Assembly: GCA_963921195.1 (NCBI GenBank)
Contig: OY992540.1
Coordinates: 131,936,671 to 132,000,670 of the forward strand
DNA from: Pegoplata infirma
Taxonomy: Eukaryota > Arthropoda > Insecta > Diptera > Anthomyiidae
Reading direction: 5' to 3'
DNA: 64,000 bases
How positions within the stretch are numbered: the first letter of the stretch is position 1; each line of letters begins with the position of its first letter. The notes under the pieces are model-generated. The model searched no databases. It was given only the letters and a program-made list of their open reading frames with translations, and was not told the origin of the DNA. Shown piece after piece: positions 11,029-22,536 of this stretch. A program made the position numbers and the translations under genes.

Positions 11029-11173
11029 GACCGTATTTACATTAGGCAATTTTAATTGCAGCAATTCTGATTTTATCGTGTATCAGAGAGAGACCTAAGA
11101 TTCTTCCCTCTCTCTCTGATACACTAGGAAATCAGAATTGCCGCAATTAAAATTGCCTTATGTAAATTCGGTC
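11029..11173. mobile_element. 145-bp TTA-type MITE
   Basis: Nearly perfect palindrome with ends GACCGTATTTACATTAGGC and its complement, flanked by TTA (11026-11028 and 11174-11176). The centre has a CAGAGAGAGA/TCTCTCTCTG hairpin. PIF/Harbinger-type by duplication; no coding capacity. Confidence 0.88.
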
Positions 11174-11176
11174 TTA

Positions 11177-12099
11177 TAATCAATCGAAAAATCATAAAAA
11201 AAATTCTTCTAGCTACGTCTATTGACGGTAATTTTTATTTATTATATTATGCGGTAAAGGTGGATAAAATTCATCAGAATCAATCAAAAAAAACCGAGTT
11301 AAAAGTTTGGCGTTTTGGGTTAAGGTAACAACGTGTACTATTGTTTTTAAACAAAATCCCTTTTTGTACATTTCCTAAATGTGATTGAGCAAAATTCAAC
11401 TTTTCGTTGTCCTGATCACAAAAAACAAAGTTTTTTGCAGGAAAGTAGGTTTTTTTTTGCTTTTTTTTTTAGATTATATAAATTAGGAAAATATGTTTAT
11501 AAACCAGGCACAGAGTCGTATTTACATCATACTGGGGACTTGGGCATTGAGGCATTAATTTTTCAGGTAAAATGCCAATTAAATAGCAGGCATTTGCATT
11601 GGTTTCTCACACAAAAGAAATTCCAGGTCCCAAGCACGGTTTATTTACATAGTGTAATCGTAAATTTTTTGTTTTTACATTTTGCGTGAATCACGAGTAG
11701 GGTCGGATCCACCATTTGAGTTCGGTGTGGGGGGAGATTTTTTTTTTAACTCAAAATGTTTATAGTCCAGAAAAATGCAAAAATGTGTATTATTTTTCCC
11801 TACCGCTTATTTGTATTTTTACTTTCTTTGTTGTATTTTTCATGCACTTCGTAATAAGTACTTACCCATTACTTTGAATAGATAAATGTCTTACCATTAA
11901 TTTAGCCTATACAGTATTGATGATTTTTGTTTGGGATTCGACAAAAAATAATGGGTGTGTATTACGTAATGCATGATAAATACAAGAAAGTTATGCATAT
12001 GGTATGCGGTATGGAAAAAATCGTGCATGTTTTTTTTTCTATTTTTTTTTGTTATGCATTACATGGTACATAAACATTATCAATTTGAAGGTTTTGTTG
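11177..12099. other. AT-rich DNA, no feature seen
   Basis: Scattered short open frames (for example 11381-11689) lack coding composition or similarity to anything I recognise. No terminal repeat pairs are found. Confidence 0.35.
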
Positions 12100-12970
12100 T
12101 TTACAAAGATTTTAATCCAAGAAATCTCGCGTGGAATCCGAAAATGAAGTACAAAGTTTTAAAAGTAGAAAAGTTTTCGAGTTATTGTCAACTTTTCAAA
12201 TATTTAACTTTTTAAAAAAGTGGTTTTACTTACTTTGAATTAAAGGTAATTAAATGCTTTATCAATTCTATTTACAAAATTTTCCAATCTGATTATCGCC
12301 TTAGAAACTTTTATCCGATATATAGACAATTTTACTTTGATTTTATATTAATTTGAAAAAAAGTATATTCTATACAGGGGGGCCCCCTGTAGGTTAGTTG
12401 GTTGCGTGCTAGCCTTTGAAACTGGCGGTCGTGGGTTGGATTCCCACCAGAACCCTTGGTTTTTTCGCTACAACAAGACGACGGTCATTGTTACCAGTTC
12501 TCGTTTAGGTTGAAGTTATTAAAAATGTGTTGTAATTAAATGTAAAAAATTTAATAAAAATATTTGATCATGTGATCAAAACTATTATTATTATTAAATT
12601 CATAATAACTTACAAATAAGTTAAGGTTTTTAAAATTCGCTGAAAATTGTAAAAGTTACACGCATATAATAGACAAGTCCTGAACTGTAAACAGATAAAT
12701 GAATTTAAAAAAAATCTATTAATTTAATTATAGAATTTACTTTTTTTCCAAATTTCGGTCAAGTTTGAGCAAAGTTGTTAATATATCGATAATAGCTTCT
12801 AGACGATAAACAGGGGGAAAAATTAAATACATTGATTTGTTCTGAATCAAAATTTAAGTTAAACCACTTTTATGAAGAGTTGAACATTTCAAAAGTTATA
12901 AATATCTCAAACTTAGAACTTTGGACTTCATTTTCGGATTCAGCGAAAGATTTTACATATATTTAAAGCT
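12100..12970. repeat. Old inverted repeat flanking a SINE-like unit
   Basis: The segment around 12120-12250 (GAATCCGAAAATGAAGTAC, AAAGTGGTTTTACTT) recurs inverted and diverged at about 12840-12965 (GACTTCATTTTCGGATTC, AAACCACTTTTATG). The arms are about 120 bp and visibly mutated, so this is an ancient foldback or two inverted copies. The tRNA-like unit lies between them. Confidence 0.55.
12376..12530 (+). repeat. tRNA-derived SINE-like element (tRNA-like head)
   Basis: Contains an A box-like TAGGTTAGTTGG (12391-12402) and a B box-like arm GTGGGTTGGATTCCCAC (12431-12447: 5-bp stem, 7-base loop). Between them GCTAG..CTGGC forms a 5-bp anticodon-like stem around a nine-base loop instead of seven. 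The acceptor strands do not pair. This fits an RNA polymerase III promoter of a tRNA-derived SINE or a decayed tRNA rather than a working tRNA gene. A G+C-richer tail follows to about 12530. Confidence 0.5.
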
Positions 12971-13604
12971 TTATTTAATTTGTAAACTAGTTTTTTTTTT
13001 TTTTGTATAGATAACTTTCAGTCTGAAACATTTTTCCTGTTAAGAAAGTCTTATAGAATAGTTCTAAAAATTTAGAAATTTTCCTTCAGAAATATTTTCG
13101 ATTCTAAGGCAAACAAACTCAACAAAAAACTGTCAGATTCTAATACAGTATTCGTAGAGAAAAACCAGATTCTAAAAAAATATGGTTAGGAGATTTGGTG
13201 CAAAATGAAAAAACAAATAAGAGTGTTAATTTAGCCGAATCTTTTATACCCTCCAACATGGTAAAATAAAATTACGTGGCGTTTTTTTTTTGGTCGCGAT
13301 AAATATTTACAAATTCATTTGTTATGTTTTTTTACTACAATTTAAATTAATACTTTATATCCACGCCCACAGAAGGGGGCGGGTTGAAAAAAATTGAGCA
13401 ATATAATCCCCTGGGTCCAATCGCAGTACTTTGAACTTCGTCTGATATAAAAATGTTTTATTTGTTTAACAAAAATACATATAAAACAAGTATTGGTTTA
13501 GTTCTTCAAGGGGAAACTTCTCTTCCCTTGGGCCAACTATGCCCATTTACGAACTTAACCTGCTGACAATCATAAAACATGTTTGAGCCAAATTTTAAGA
13601 GTAA
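12971..13604. other. AT-rich DNA with old repeat scraps
   Basis: The segment near 13215-13262 (TTAGCCGAATCTTTTATACCCTCC) is a diverged inverted match to about 9776-9830, and so a dispersed repeat fragment. Nothing else is identified. Confidence 0.4.
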
Positions 13605-13768
13605 GAGAATAAACACAATTGGAGCGGGAAGCGTTTTTCCGCAACTGTTTACACACGTTTTATATGACAACAAAATTCCGCCGCGTTTTTCCGCCAAACT
13701 AGATTCAATTCTATTTTTATATGGACAATTGCGTTTTTCCGCTTCCCGCTCCAATTGTGATTATTCTC
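13605..13768. mobile_element. TAA-type MITE (GAGAATAA ends)
   Basis: A 164-bp element with ends GAGAATAAACACAATTGG and CCAATTGTGATTATTCTC, flanked by TAA. Arms carry GCGGGAAGCG and TTTTTCCGC motifs. A second copy at 40531-44760 is split by a 4-kb insertion; this copy preserves the uninterrupted target sequence. Confidence 0.88.
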
Positions 13769-13804
13769 TAAAGCTTTTTTATTTTGGACTGCATCGTGTT
13801 GCAG

Positions 13805-14290
13805 TAAAACCCTGTTATAACGAACTCCGAGGGACCAGTAAAAATAGTTCGTTATAAGCGAAGTTTGCTATAAACGGGGAATATTTTAAATCAACCAAGC
13901 TTTATTTAAAAAAAAATCCAATTTTGTTTTATTTGATGTTGTTTGTAAATAACATACTTTTTTGGAAGAAAACATTTAGGCTCTTATTCTTAATACTTAT
14001 AGTAGAATTATTGTAGGTTTATTTGATAAATATTCCTGCAATATCAGTCAAACCTACTTTAAATATATTTTAGATTTTTTTAAATAACCACCTAAAAATA
14101 TAAATAAATTTTATAAGTTTGATAAACATTATTGCCACACATTAACAAAATGTATGGAGTACCATAACAAGTAGTTCGTTTTAACCGAGGATTCGCTATA
14201 ACCGTGAAAACTGTTGTTAAAACGTCTGGACTTTAGAATTAGTTCGGTATAGCCAATTTTCTGGGGTCCCGGACCGACATATCGAACTCT
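13805..14290. repeat. Possible pogo/Tigger-like fragment
   Basis: Starts CAGTAAAACCCTGTTATAACGAACT-like (13802 on), a terminus typical of pogo/Tigger elements. TTCGTTATAAGCG and TTCGCTATAAC repeats follow, and GGGTCCCGGACCGACATATCG near 14262 may be a decayed opposite end. No TA flank or transposase frame is preserved, so the assignment is tentative. Confidence 0.4.
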
Positions 14291-15774
14291 AATGGTACGT
14301 CTTTGGCCTTATAGGCTTATTGTACCACAAATAAATATTTCGATGCGTTACACACAGATATACCCCCATACTGTGGTTGGAGGGTATACAAATAATATGT
14401 CCAGCGTACATCATATTTAATATTTTTATGCGCTGAACACGAATATCTAAAAAATTTAAAAATCGGTCGAAGGGTTTTCGAGATATCGCTATTTGAAATT
14501 TGTAAAAATAGCGTTTTTTTCCTACGTTCAAGAATTAAAAAAAAATCATAAAAATGTTTTTCTTGACACTTTCATAGAGCTTGAGACGAACTTTAATTTA
14601 AACTTAATTTGAGTCAAATAGGATAATTTCAACCCGTCGCGTCCCTCAATCGAAAAAAAAAAAATAAATTTTAATCGAGGCACCAAATTAAGTTAAAATG
14701 AAAGCTCGTCTCAGTTCTATCAAAGTGTCAAGGGAAATCGACGGGAAAAGTCGATTTTTGCTTTCAACTTTTTTTTTTTTTACTTTTTCGACTTTATTGA
14801 CTTGATTTTTTTTTTTTTTTACTTTTGCCAGATGAAAATAATTTCTTCTGAAAAAAATTTCGAATGACAGCGGAGTTTAACAAAACCTGAAGCTATTGGT
14901 AGGTTTAAAATTTAAATCAAATCTAGTTTGAAGACAAAAATTAAGGCTCATGGAATTTTTTTAAGAGTCCAAAATTAATCAAATGTATAAAACAATTTTT
15001 TTATTATCAATAATTTTTTGTAAAAAAAAAACACGTTTTGAGCTAAAAAAAAGAGCATTCCCTCCAAAAATCTGTCTCAAAAGAGCTTTGAATTAAATGT
15101 ATAAAGTATTTCGTTAGAAAGATTCTTGATAAAGACTCCAACTGTACTTCGACTTTTGGTTTTATAAAAATAATTGTTGAGTCCAAAAAGAGGGCTCATG
15201 TAGATGAATATTTAAATATTTTTGAGTCATAAAAGAATGGTTTTGTTCACTGGGACGCGATTACTGTCTGGTAACTTATCAAAAGCTAATCAATGATTAA
15301 AACCGCTGTTCCAAACAAAGTAATTCACATAAAAAATGTGAAAATGAAAATTTCCGATTTTTTTTTGTGTTCTAGATTTCACATCCGAATTTCTTTTTCG
15401 TTTTGTTTCACATAAATAAAATTTGGTGAAAGTAAAACGAATGCACTTTTTTTTTCTTGTAATTTTTTCTATTTTAATTATTCGATTTCAACTTCGAATG
15501 AAAACGTGATCAACAAAACACTAAACTTGATTTCATGTGATTCGAAAATTTTCATGTGAATTGAAAAGTTGTGAAAGACAGAACAGAGGCCTTATACTAA
15601 TCTTTGATTAATTTCATGAAAATTTTACATTTGGAAACATTGATTAATAAGCACTTATCATTGATTATATTGTTATCAGAAACCAGCTCTTTATTTTAAG
15701 CCCCTTATTCATATTCAAATTTGAACACTTTATAACAGGTTTATAAAACAGATTTCCATACGAAATTCGTCTTA
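14291..15774. other. AT-rich DNA with poly-A/T runs
   Basis: Contains TATACCCCCATACTG..GGAGGGTATA scraps like those of dispersed fly repeats and many homopolymers. No supported gene. Confidence 0.35.
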
Positions 15775-16241
15775 TACTATGTTCAGATTGGCCTTGAAAC
15801 CCCGTTGAAACCCCGTATTTTCATTTTAAAAACTCACCTGTTCACACACAACAATTTTGACATTTATGTAGGTTTCGGAAACCATCACATAAAAAATATT
15901 TTTGTTAACTAATTTTTAACTAATATAATTATGCTGAAATTATTTTTTAACACTGTTTAATTTTATTTTTATTCCAAACAAATAAATATTTCACAGAAAT
16001 TTTGTAAATAAATTGATTTCTTTATATTTTTATATTTGGCATTTTCCCATTTTCTCTATTTCTCATTGTCGCACAGTGGTAAAAATACGTAAAAATATGA
16101 AAATTAAAAGGTTTCGATCGTACTTTCGTTGAAACCTCACTACAAAAAGGTTTAAATTTGTGAGGGAAAATACGTATTTTCAAATGAGGTTTGGCACGAA
16201 ACCTCGTTGAACGGGGTTTCGAGGCCAATCTGAACGTACTA
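15775..16241. mobile_element. TTA-type inverted-repeat element (467 bp)
   Basis: Ends TACTATGTTCAGATTGGCC and GGCCAATCTGAACGTACTA, flanked by TTA (15772-15774, 16242-16244). Arms contain CGAAACCCCGTT-type repeats. It sits inside another diverged inverted repeat: CCCTTATTCATATT and TATAACAGGTTTATA at 15699-15753, mirrored at 16245-16290. Confidence 0.85.
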
Positions 16242-16290
16242 TTATAAACCTGTTATAAGTTTGTTAATTTCAATACGAATAAGGGCCTAA

Positions 16291-16686
16291 GAATATAGGC
16301 AAATTGAAGAAAATATTGCAATTTTTAAATAAGGCGGCTGTTTCAAAAAAGTAATTCACAATTTTTTTTTTTCGTTTTTTTTTTTCACATAAAAAAAAAT
16401 GTTTGGTGAAAGTAAACTTCTAAAAAATGTATCTTCAATTCAAGATTCCTGTCAAATCTTATAGAGTAAAATCACTTAATAATTTTTAAAAATAAAGATA
16501 TCACGAGTACTCTCATTGAGTATTTTTTTTTATATAGATCTATTTATTAAACAAAAACTCATCTTTCATTTTGTTAATCTTTTGTTTTATTACAAGTAAG
16601 GACTTTAATTTTTAATAGTTAAGTTATAAATATAATAATTATTTTCTAATTAACAAACAAGAAAATGTAATTGAATTACGTAAGAG
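16291..16686. other. AT-rich DNA, no feature seen
   Basis: Homopolymer-rich; no gene or clean repeat ends. Confidence 0.35.
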
Positions 16687-17685
16687 TAGGGTTTCTATTC
16701 GGGAAAAATTTCCCGGGAATTCCCGGGAAATATTTTTCTTAAAATCCCGGGATTTTTTCTTCGGGAAATTTCGGGAATTCGTCGCAAATTTTTTAATAAA
16801 AATATATTTAATTTACACATTTTTAACACAATCTTAAATGATTTAATAAAAATGGCATTAAAACTCTGAAAGAATTAAAATTTTTGAAGAAAAACTAGTG
16901 AGGATATGCTTCAGCTTGCGTATTATTTAGGCCTAATAATTATTTTTCTTTAATCGATTGCGTGACAAAATACGGAATCAAACTAAATTTAACTTCAAAT
17001 GTTGGTTGCAAATTGGCAAAACTTTTTTTAATCTAAAATTCCAATGATTTCTTCTTTACGAAATTTAGTATTCCATATTCAGAACAACAATCTTTGTAGT
17101 GCTTAAACAAAAATATTTTTTTTACGAACCTTGGCCCGCCGCGAGTTCTATCCCAGCAACCAGTGAAAATACGTCGTTACAATGGCTATATAGTACATTG
17201 GTGTTCTCATTTTGGCCGGAATGCCTTGATCCAATTTATTTTAATAATTCGAAAATTTAATTAAATATATCTTCAAGATATAATTTTCTTACGGTTGGCG
17301 TAGTCAAAATTAGAAAAATTTTCCAAAAAGTTACTAAAACCGCATTTGAGCCAAAATTAGGTATTTCCGAATTGTGAACAATTTTGAATGGAGTGCAAAT
17401 ACGTCAATGCAAATACTAAAACTATGTAAGGTCCAATTTCTACAAAAAATTGATTTTATGAACTTTCTACGTATATTTTAGAGGTTAGCAAAACTATTTT
17501 ACAAAAGAATTCATCTAAAATGGTTTTAAATTGGAAAATACGACCATAATTTGTAATATAACAATTTTTATATGGTAAAGTTCAAAATTTGTTTTAATTA
17601 AAAAATTCCCGGGAATTCCCGGGAATACGATTTTTTTAAAACGATTTCCCGGGAATTGAAAAAGTCCGGGAATTTAGAAACCCTA
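16687..17685. mobile_element. hAT element with CCCGGGAATT repeats
   Basis: A 999-bp element with ends TAGGGTTTCTATTCGGG and CCGGGAATTTAGAAACCCTA, flanked by a perfect 8-bp duplication CGTAAGAG (16679-16686, 17686-17693). Several TTCCCGGGAA palindromes lie next to both ends, an arrangement like transposase-binding subterminal repeats. The interior is non-coding. Confidence 0.92.
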
Positions 17686-17693
17686 CGTAAGAG

Positions 17694-18307
17694 TAAATAA
17701 TGTAAATTCGCTTAAAAATTAAAAAAAAAAAAATATTTTGTTATTTAAAAAAAAAGTAATGTTAGAAACAAAAAAATAATATAAATTAAACATTTGTAAT
17801 GTAAATTTATACATTACATTTTTAATTTAGTATTTTTTTTATGCGCAGTTGTCATTTAAAATCCACATTTTATTATATTTTTCTTAACCTCTAGTTTTAT
17901 TATCTAATTATAAATTATATCATTATTAAATCATTAGTTTTACATTTTAATTTTTAATGTACATTATATATATATAAAAAAAATCGTTAAATAATTTTTT
18001 AACAAATTGCAAAAAAGTGGTTTTCTTCAATTATTTTAATTTTTTTTATTATTTACATAATATGGATTTCATATTATCGTTGATATAAATGATTTAAATT
18101 AACCGTGTCAATTTTTTAGTTATATATATTTTTTTCAAAAATGTAATATATTTGAATTTTAATAAAGTTAATAAAAAAACATTAGAATTGTTTATTTTCT
18201 TAAACCTGGCAACTCTTTTTCGTGCAGTGTGTTCAGTAGTATTTTATACCCTGTTCACACAAACGACTAAAAACCGCTTTTATATGGCGTTCAGAGTTGC
18301 GACCTTA
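17694..18307. other. Very AT-rich DNA
   Basis: Poly-A/T and TA-rich. A MITE-like scrap (ATACCCTGTTCACAC, 18246-18260) precedes the next cluster. No gene. Confidence 0.4.
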
Positions 18308-18964
18308 TACCCTATTCACACGTACAGTTTTAAATCGTTTTTAGCAGCAATATTTTTTGCACTTTCTTTAGTACCCTATTCACACTTATACCCTATTCAC
18401 ACGTACAGTTTTAAATCGGTTTTAGCAGCAATATTTTTAGCACTTTCTTTATTCTATTACAGTATATTGACAGAAAATGCTAAAAATAATTGCTAAAAAC
18501 GGTTTAAAACAGTAAGTGTGAATAGGGTATTACAGTTTTAAATCGTTTTTAGCAATTATTTTAGCATTTTCTGTCAATATACTGTAATAGCATAAAGAAA
18601 GTGCTAAAAATATTGCTGCTAAAAACGATTTAAAACTGTACGTGTGAATAGGGTATATGGTATTATACCCTATTCACACTTATACCCTATTCACACGTAC
18701 AGTTTTAAAGGTACCTACAGACGACGCAATATTATGTACAATATTCAATTATATTGATGGTGTGTGGGTAATATTGACGATTGTACAAGGGTCAATCTTA
18801 CCCACACACGATCAATATAATTGAATATTGTACATAATATTGCGTCGTCTGTATGCACCTTAAATCGTTTTTAGCAGCAATATTTTTAGCACTTTCTTTA
18901 TTCTATTACAGTATATTGACAGAAAATGCTAAAAATAATTGCTAAAAACGGTTTAAAACTGTAA
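18308..18964. mobile_element. Family 1 MITE cluster with nested copies
   Basis: A truncated copy (18308-18371) is followed by an outer copy at 18372-18655, split after CACACTTA by a complete 141-bp copy (18389-18529); removing it leaves 140 bp. Another terminal scrap (18666-18682) ends in the same CACACTTA and is followed by a copy starting at 18683, which carries the 152-bp family 2 MITE (18709-18860). Confidence 0.9.
18709..18860. mobile_element. 152-bp TAA-type MITE (family 2), copy a
   Basis: Palindromic element with ends AGGTACCTACAGACGACGC and GCGTCGTCTGTATGCACCT. The arms continue AATATTATGTACAATATTC. It sits in the TTTTAA/ATCG junction of a family 1 MITE with TAA duplicated; removing it restores that MITE's consensus. 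Confidence 0.93.
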
Positions 18965-19249
18965 TACGGCGTTCACACTTGCTGATTTGAAGTGTTCAAG
19001 AGTGAGATGTTTAAAAAAGTCTTTGTTCTGTGTCCATTACGTTTTTATTTTGCTACTGGTGTTTTGTTAAACAACTTGTTTAAGGTCGCTAGTGTGAATG
19101 CCATATAATATGGAGTTCACACTAGCGACTTTAAACAAGTTGTTTAACAAAACACCAGTAACAGAATAAAAACGTAATGGATACAGAACAAAGACTTTTT
19201 TAAACATCTCACTTTTAAACACTTCAAAACAGCAAGTGTGAACGCCGTA
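18965..19249. mobile_element. Two back-to-back 141-bp MITEs (family 3)
   Basis: Copies at 18965-19105 and 19109-19249 are each 141 bp and inverted to each other, with a single TAA before, between and after them. Ends are TACGGCGTTCACACTTGC and GCGACTTTAAAC..-type arms ending TGAATGCCATA/GAACGCCGTA. Other copies lie at 39959-40099 and 40185-40469. Confidence 0.92.
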
Positions 19250-19470
19250 TAAGTCCAATAACTTCACTATTTCTCCATAGTAAGTTTTTTGACAAATTTG
19301 AAAACAATAATATTTACGAATTTTCAAAACGAAATAAAAATATTTTGTTCGGCATAAATGACTTGAGTTTAGACTACACTTTTTATGCTTAAAAATATTT
19401 AAATTTTTTTTTAATTTTTGTCGTGGAAAATAAAAGAATTTCGTTTGAATTTTAATATTTTTTTATATTT
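19250..19470. other. AT-rich spacer
   Basis: No feature seen. Confidence 0.4.
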
Positions 19471-19472
19471 TA

Positions 19473-19800
19473 TACTGTATACAGATTGCGTGATTTTAAA
19501 ATCACTATGTGATTGTCCTTTGAACAAAATCACATAGTGATTTACAAAATCAACTCTAAATTGTACTAGCATAAAGAAAAATCACAAAATCATCTCAATT
19601 TACCATGGTAAAGCCATGTTCACACTACAAGAACTTACCATGGTAAGTTGAGATGATTTTGCAATTTTTCTTTATGCTAGTACAATCTGAGATGATTTTG
19701 TAAATCACTATGTGATTTTGTTCAAAGGAAAATCACATAGTGATTTTAAAATCACGCTAGTCTGTATACAGTATAAGTTCTTGTAGTGTGAACGTGGCCT
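19473..19800. mobile_element. Compound palindrome with GTTCACACTACAAG end (family 4)
   Basis: Two interlocked inverted repeats. TACTGTATACAG at 19473 pairs with CTGTATACAGTA at about 19774, and AGCCATGTTCACACTACAAG at 19612 pairs with the complement ending at 19800. Shared arms contain ACCATGGTAA, AAATCACATAGTGATTT and CTAGCATAAAG. The repeats cross rather than nest, so the unit is a rearranged pair of copies. Confidence 0.7.
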
Positions 19801-19829
19801 TAGTTGTTTTCTAAAATTTTAAAGTCTTA

Positions 19830-19957
19830 TACCAAATTCGCATTCATTTTTTTAAACATGTTTAACCACTTAAACATGTTTAAATTTAAACTTGTTAAGG
19901 TACATAAACATGTTTAAGTGCTTAAACATGTTTAAAAAAATGAATGCGAATTTGGTA
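19830..19957. mobile_element. 128-bp TTA-type MITE
   Basis: Ends TACCAAATTCGCATTCATTT and complement, flanked by TTA (19827-19829, 19958-19960). The core is a set of TTAAACATGTTTAA palindromes. Confidence 0.9.
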
Positions 19958-20015
19958 TTAAAAAGCGTTTAAATTGGTTAATGTGTGCACTGGGGGGTAT
20001 TCACACTTACAGTTT

Positions 20016-20357
20016 TATACTGTTTACAGACTAGTGTGATTTTAAAATCACCATGTGATTTTCCTTTGAACAAAATCACATAGTGATTTATAATATATAC
20101 AGACTAGCGTGATTTTAAAATCACCATGTAATTTTCCTTTGAACAAAATCACATAGTGATTTACAAAATCATCTCAAATTGTACTAGCATAAAGAAAAAT
20201 TGCAAAATCATCTCAACTTACCATGGTAAGTTCTTGTAGTGTGAACATGGCCTTAAACCGTTTTTAGCAATTATTTTTAGCATTTTCTGTCAATATACTG
20301 TAATAGAATAAAGAAAGTGCTAAAAACGATTTAAAACTGTACGTGTGAATAGGGTAT
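20016..20357. mobile_element. Family 4 element and truncated family 1 MITE
   Basis: TATACTGTTTACAGACTAG begins a family 4 copy with an internal duplication, ending GTGTGAACATGGCCTT at about 20253. A left-truncated family 1 copy follows and ends GTGTGAATAGGGTA at 20357. Confidence 0.75.
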
Positions 20358-20482
20358 TACTTGATAGTCGTCAATCGTATCGTTTCCATCGTTATTCCAT
20401 TACCATATAGTGTCATTTTATGGTAATAGAATAATGAGCTAACGATGACGATTGACGATTATCAAGTTACATAATTAGCCCC
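20358..20482. repeat. MITE of the TAATTATGTAACTTGAT family
   Basis: Same unit as at 3181-3615: CTTGATAGTCGTCAATCGTA at the left and ATTATCAAGTTACATAATT at the right, with ATTACCATATAGTGTC in the middle. Confidence 0.8.
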
Positions 20483-20884
20483 CTGAACATTTAAGTCGTT
20501 TTTGCCGACTAAAATGATTTTGAAAGAAAATTGTTTTCATTTACATCACAAAAATATTACCTTATATAAATCTACCTTGGGTATTAGCATATTTTTGGTT
20601 AAATTATGCCTGATTTTTGCTCACTCCGACACAGATTTTTTTGCGTGTATATATGGTTATATTAAATTGTACCGTTATCAAAATTTCTTTTTCAAAGTAA
20701 AAAAAATTGCATAGGTACTTGTCAAAATATTTATTCTAAATAAACAAAATTTTACAGATAAGCGGCACACAATTAGTAACAAGTAGAAACTAAATCGTCA
20801 CATATACTTCTGCAGCTGATTTAGTTAACACGAATCATTTGTGTATAATATAAGTGGCCAGAAGAACCCCAAAAACGCAGCATA
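20483..20884. other. Ribokinase upstream region with a transposon end
   Basis: Contains a one-ended scrap (about 20590-20657: TTGCTCACTCCGACACAG..TTTGCGTGTA) matching the end of the element at 24210-25487. A TATAATA lies at 20844-20850, only about 35 bp before the ribokinase ATG. It could be a TATA box only with a very short leader, so it is not called. Confidence 0.45.
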
Positions 20885-21976
20885 ATGGGTGATTTAAAAC
20901 ATAAAAACATCGATGTATTGGTTTATGGTTCAGCTATAGTTGATTTTATATGGTAAATATTAAAATTTCATTCTGATATTTTTATAAAATGTTTGCACAT
21001 TAAAAAAAAAAAAAAGTTACGTAGATCGTTTGCCTAAAGCCGGAGAAACTTTACACGGCCATAAATTTGCTACCGGTTTTGGAGGTAAAGGAGCCAATCA
21101 ATGTGTGGCAGCAGCACGTTTAGGTTCGCAAACGGCAATGATAGCTAAACTGGGTACAGATTCATGGGGAGGAGATTATTTTAAACAATTGCAAAATGAA
21201 AATGTTAATGTGGACCATGTAAAACAATGCTCGGGTGAAAGTACAGGCATAGCACAAATTGCTGTAAGTAAAGAGGGAGAAAATCACATAATAATAGTAG
21301 CAGGAGCTAATAATAATTTAGGTGTAAAAGATATTGAAGAAGCTACAGTATTATTTGATAATGCAAAAGTGTTATTGTGTCAATTGGAAACACCATTGGA
21401 AGGAACTTTAAAAGCTCTGAAATCGTTCAAAGGTATTTCCATATTAAATGCAGCTCCAGCCATGGCTAATACGCCAAAAGAATTACTAAAAGCAGCTTCA
21501 ATCTTGTGTGTTAATGAAACTGAAGCAGCCTTAATGACGGATAGTGAAAATATACAAACTTTAGAGTAAGTATTCTTTTCAAGACTGTTATCCCTCTAAT
21601 AAGCTTTGATTTTTTTTTCAGCCAGTCTAAAATAGCTATTAACAAACTTTTGGAAATGGGCGCTTCTACGGTAATAATTACTTTGGGTTCTCAAGGGGCT
21701 GTTTATGCTGATAAAAATAATTCAGGTAAATGTATACATGTAGCTGCCAACAAAGTTAATAAAGTAGTAGACACAACAGGCGCTGGTGATGCCTTTTTAG
21801 GAGCATTAGCATACCATTTGGCACGTTATCCCCAAAAAGAACTTTATCAACATATTGGTTTTGCAAATTTCTTAGCCTCCTATTCTGTACAATATCCTGG
21901 CACACAGTCTAGTTTCCCTCTGGCCTCTAGCCTACAAATCAATGAACTAGAGGAATATAATTATACCACTATTTAA
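20885..21976 (+). CDS. Ribokinase (PfkB carbohydrate kinase)
   Basis: Phosphorylates D-ribose to ribose 5-phosphate with ATP, in the cytosol; this is the known family function. Three exons are read: 20885-20952, 21017-21565 and 21622-21976, with GT-AG introns of 64 and 56 bp, giving 323 residues, the usual family length. Visible motifs are the N-terminal substrate-binding GFGGKGANQ (43-51), the AARLG and KLGTDSWGGDY segment after it, VNETEA, ITLGSQGAVY, and the C-terminal DTTGAGDAF whose Asp262 is the expected catalytic base. The frame is continuous across both junctions. The start is the first ATG, context CATAATGG. AATAAA follows the stop by 13 bp. It converges with TMA7. Identification is firm; no catalytic residue appears lost. 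Confidence 0.95.
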
Positions 21977-21988
21977 ATTGGATAAAAA

Positions 21989-21994
21989 AATAAA
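21989..21994 (+). terminator. Polyadenylation signal of ribokinase
   Basis: AATAAA just after the stop codon, within the 115-bp gap between the two convergent genes. Confidence 0.6.
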
Positions 21995-22091
21995 TCGGAA
22001 CATTTATATTTAAATATTTGTAAAAAAAAATCGACATTTATTGTTAACTTGTTATAGTTGGGTAACATATTTTAATACATAAATGCTAGTT

Positions 22092-22376
<285 letters not shown>

Positions 22377-22396
22377 TCAATAAAAATGATACTAAC

Positions 22397-22536
22397 CTCC
22401 CTACAGCAACACGGACAATTTTTCTCAGCGAGAAACAGAGAACGAAGCCGATCGACTAACAGCCGCGACTTAGCCGCCGCCAATGTTTTTTTAGGTGCTC
22501 CAGCCGCCGCTGGTTTGCTCGGCTTATTTCGGCTTA
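22397..22536 (-). promoter_or_regulatory. Probable 5' leader exon and promoter region of TMA7
   Basis: Upstream of the inferred donor. This segment is G+C-richer than its surroundings and carries GAGAACGAAGCCGA and TTAGCCGCCGCCAATG, which recur inverted at about 23285-23370. The transcription start is not determinable; part of the leader or promoter is therefore repeat-derived. Confidence 0.45.

Noticed and set aside
12376..12456. A functional tRNA gene
   Set aside because: The T arm is good, but the acceptor strands do not pair and the anticodon loop is nine bases; a SINE head or pseudogene fits better.
20844..20850. TATA box for ribokinase
   Set aside because: Only about 35 bp from the ATG, and TATA-like strings are everywhere in this AT-rich DNA.
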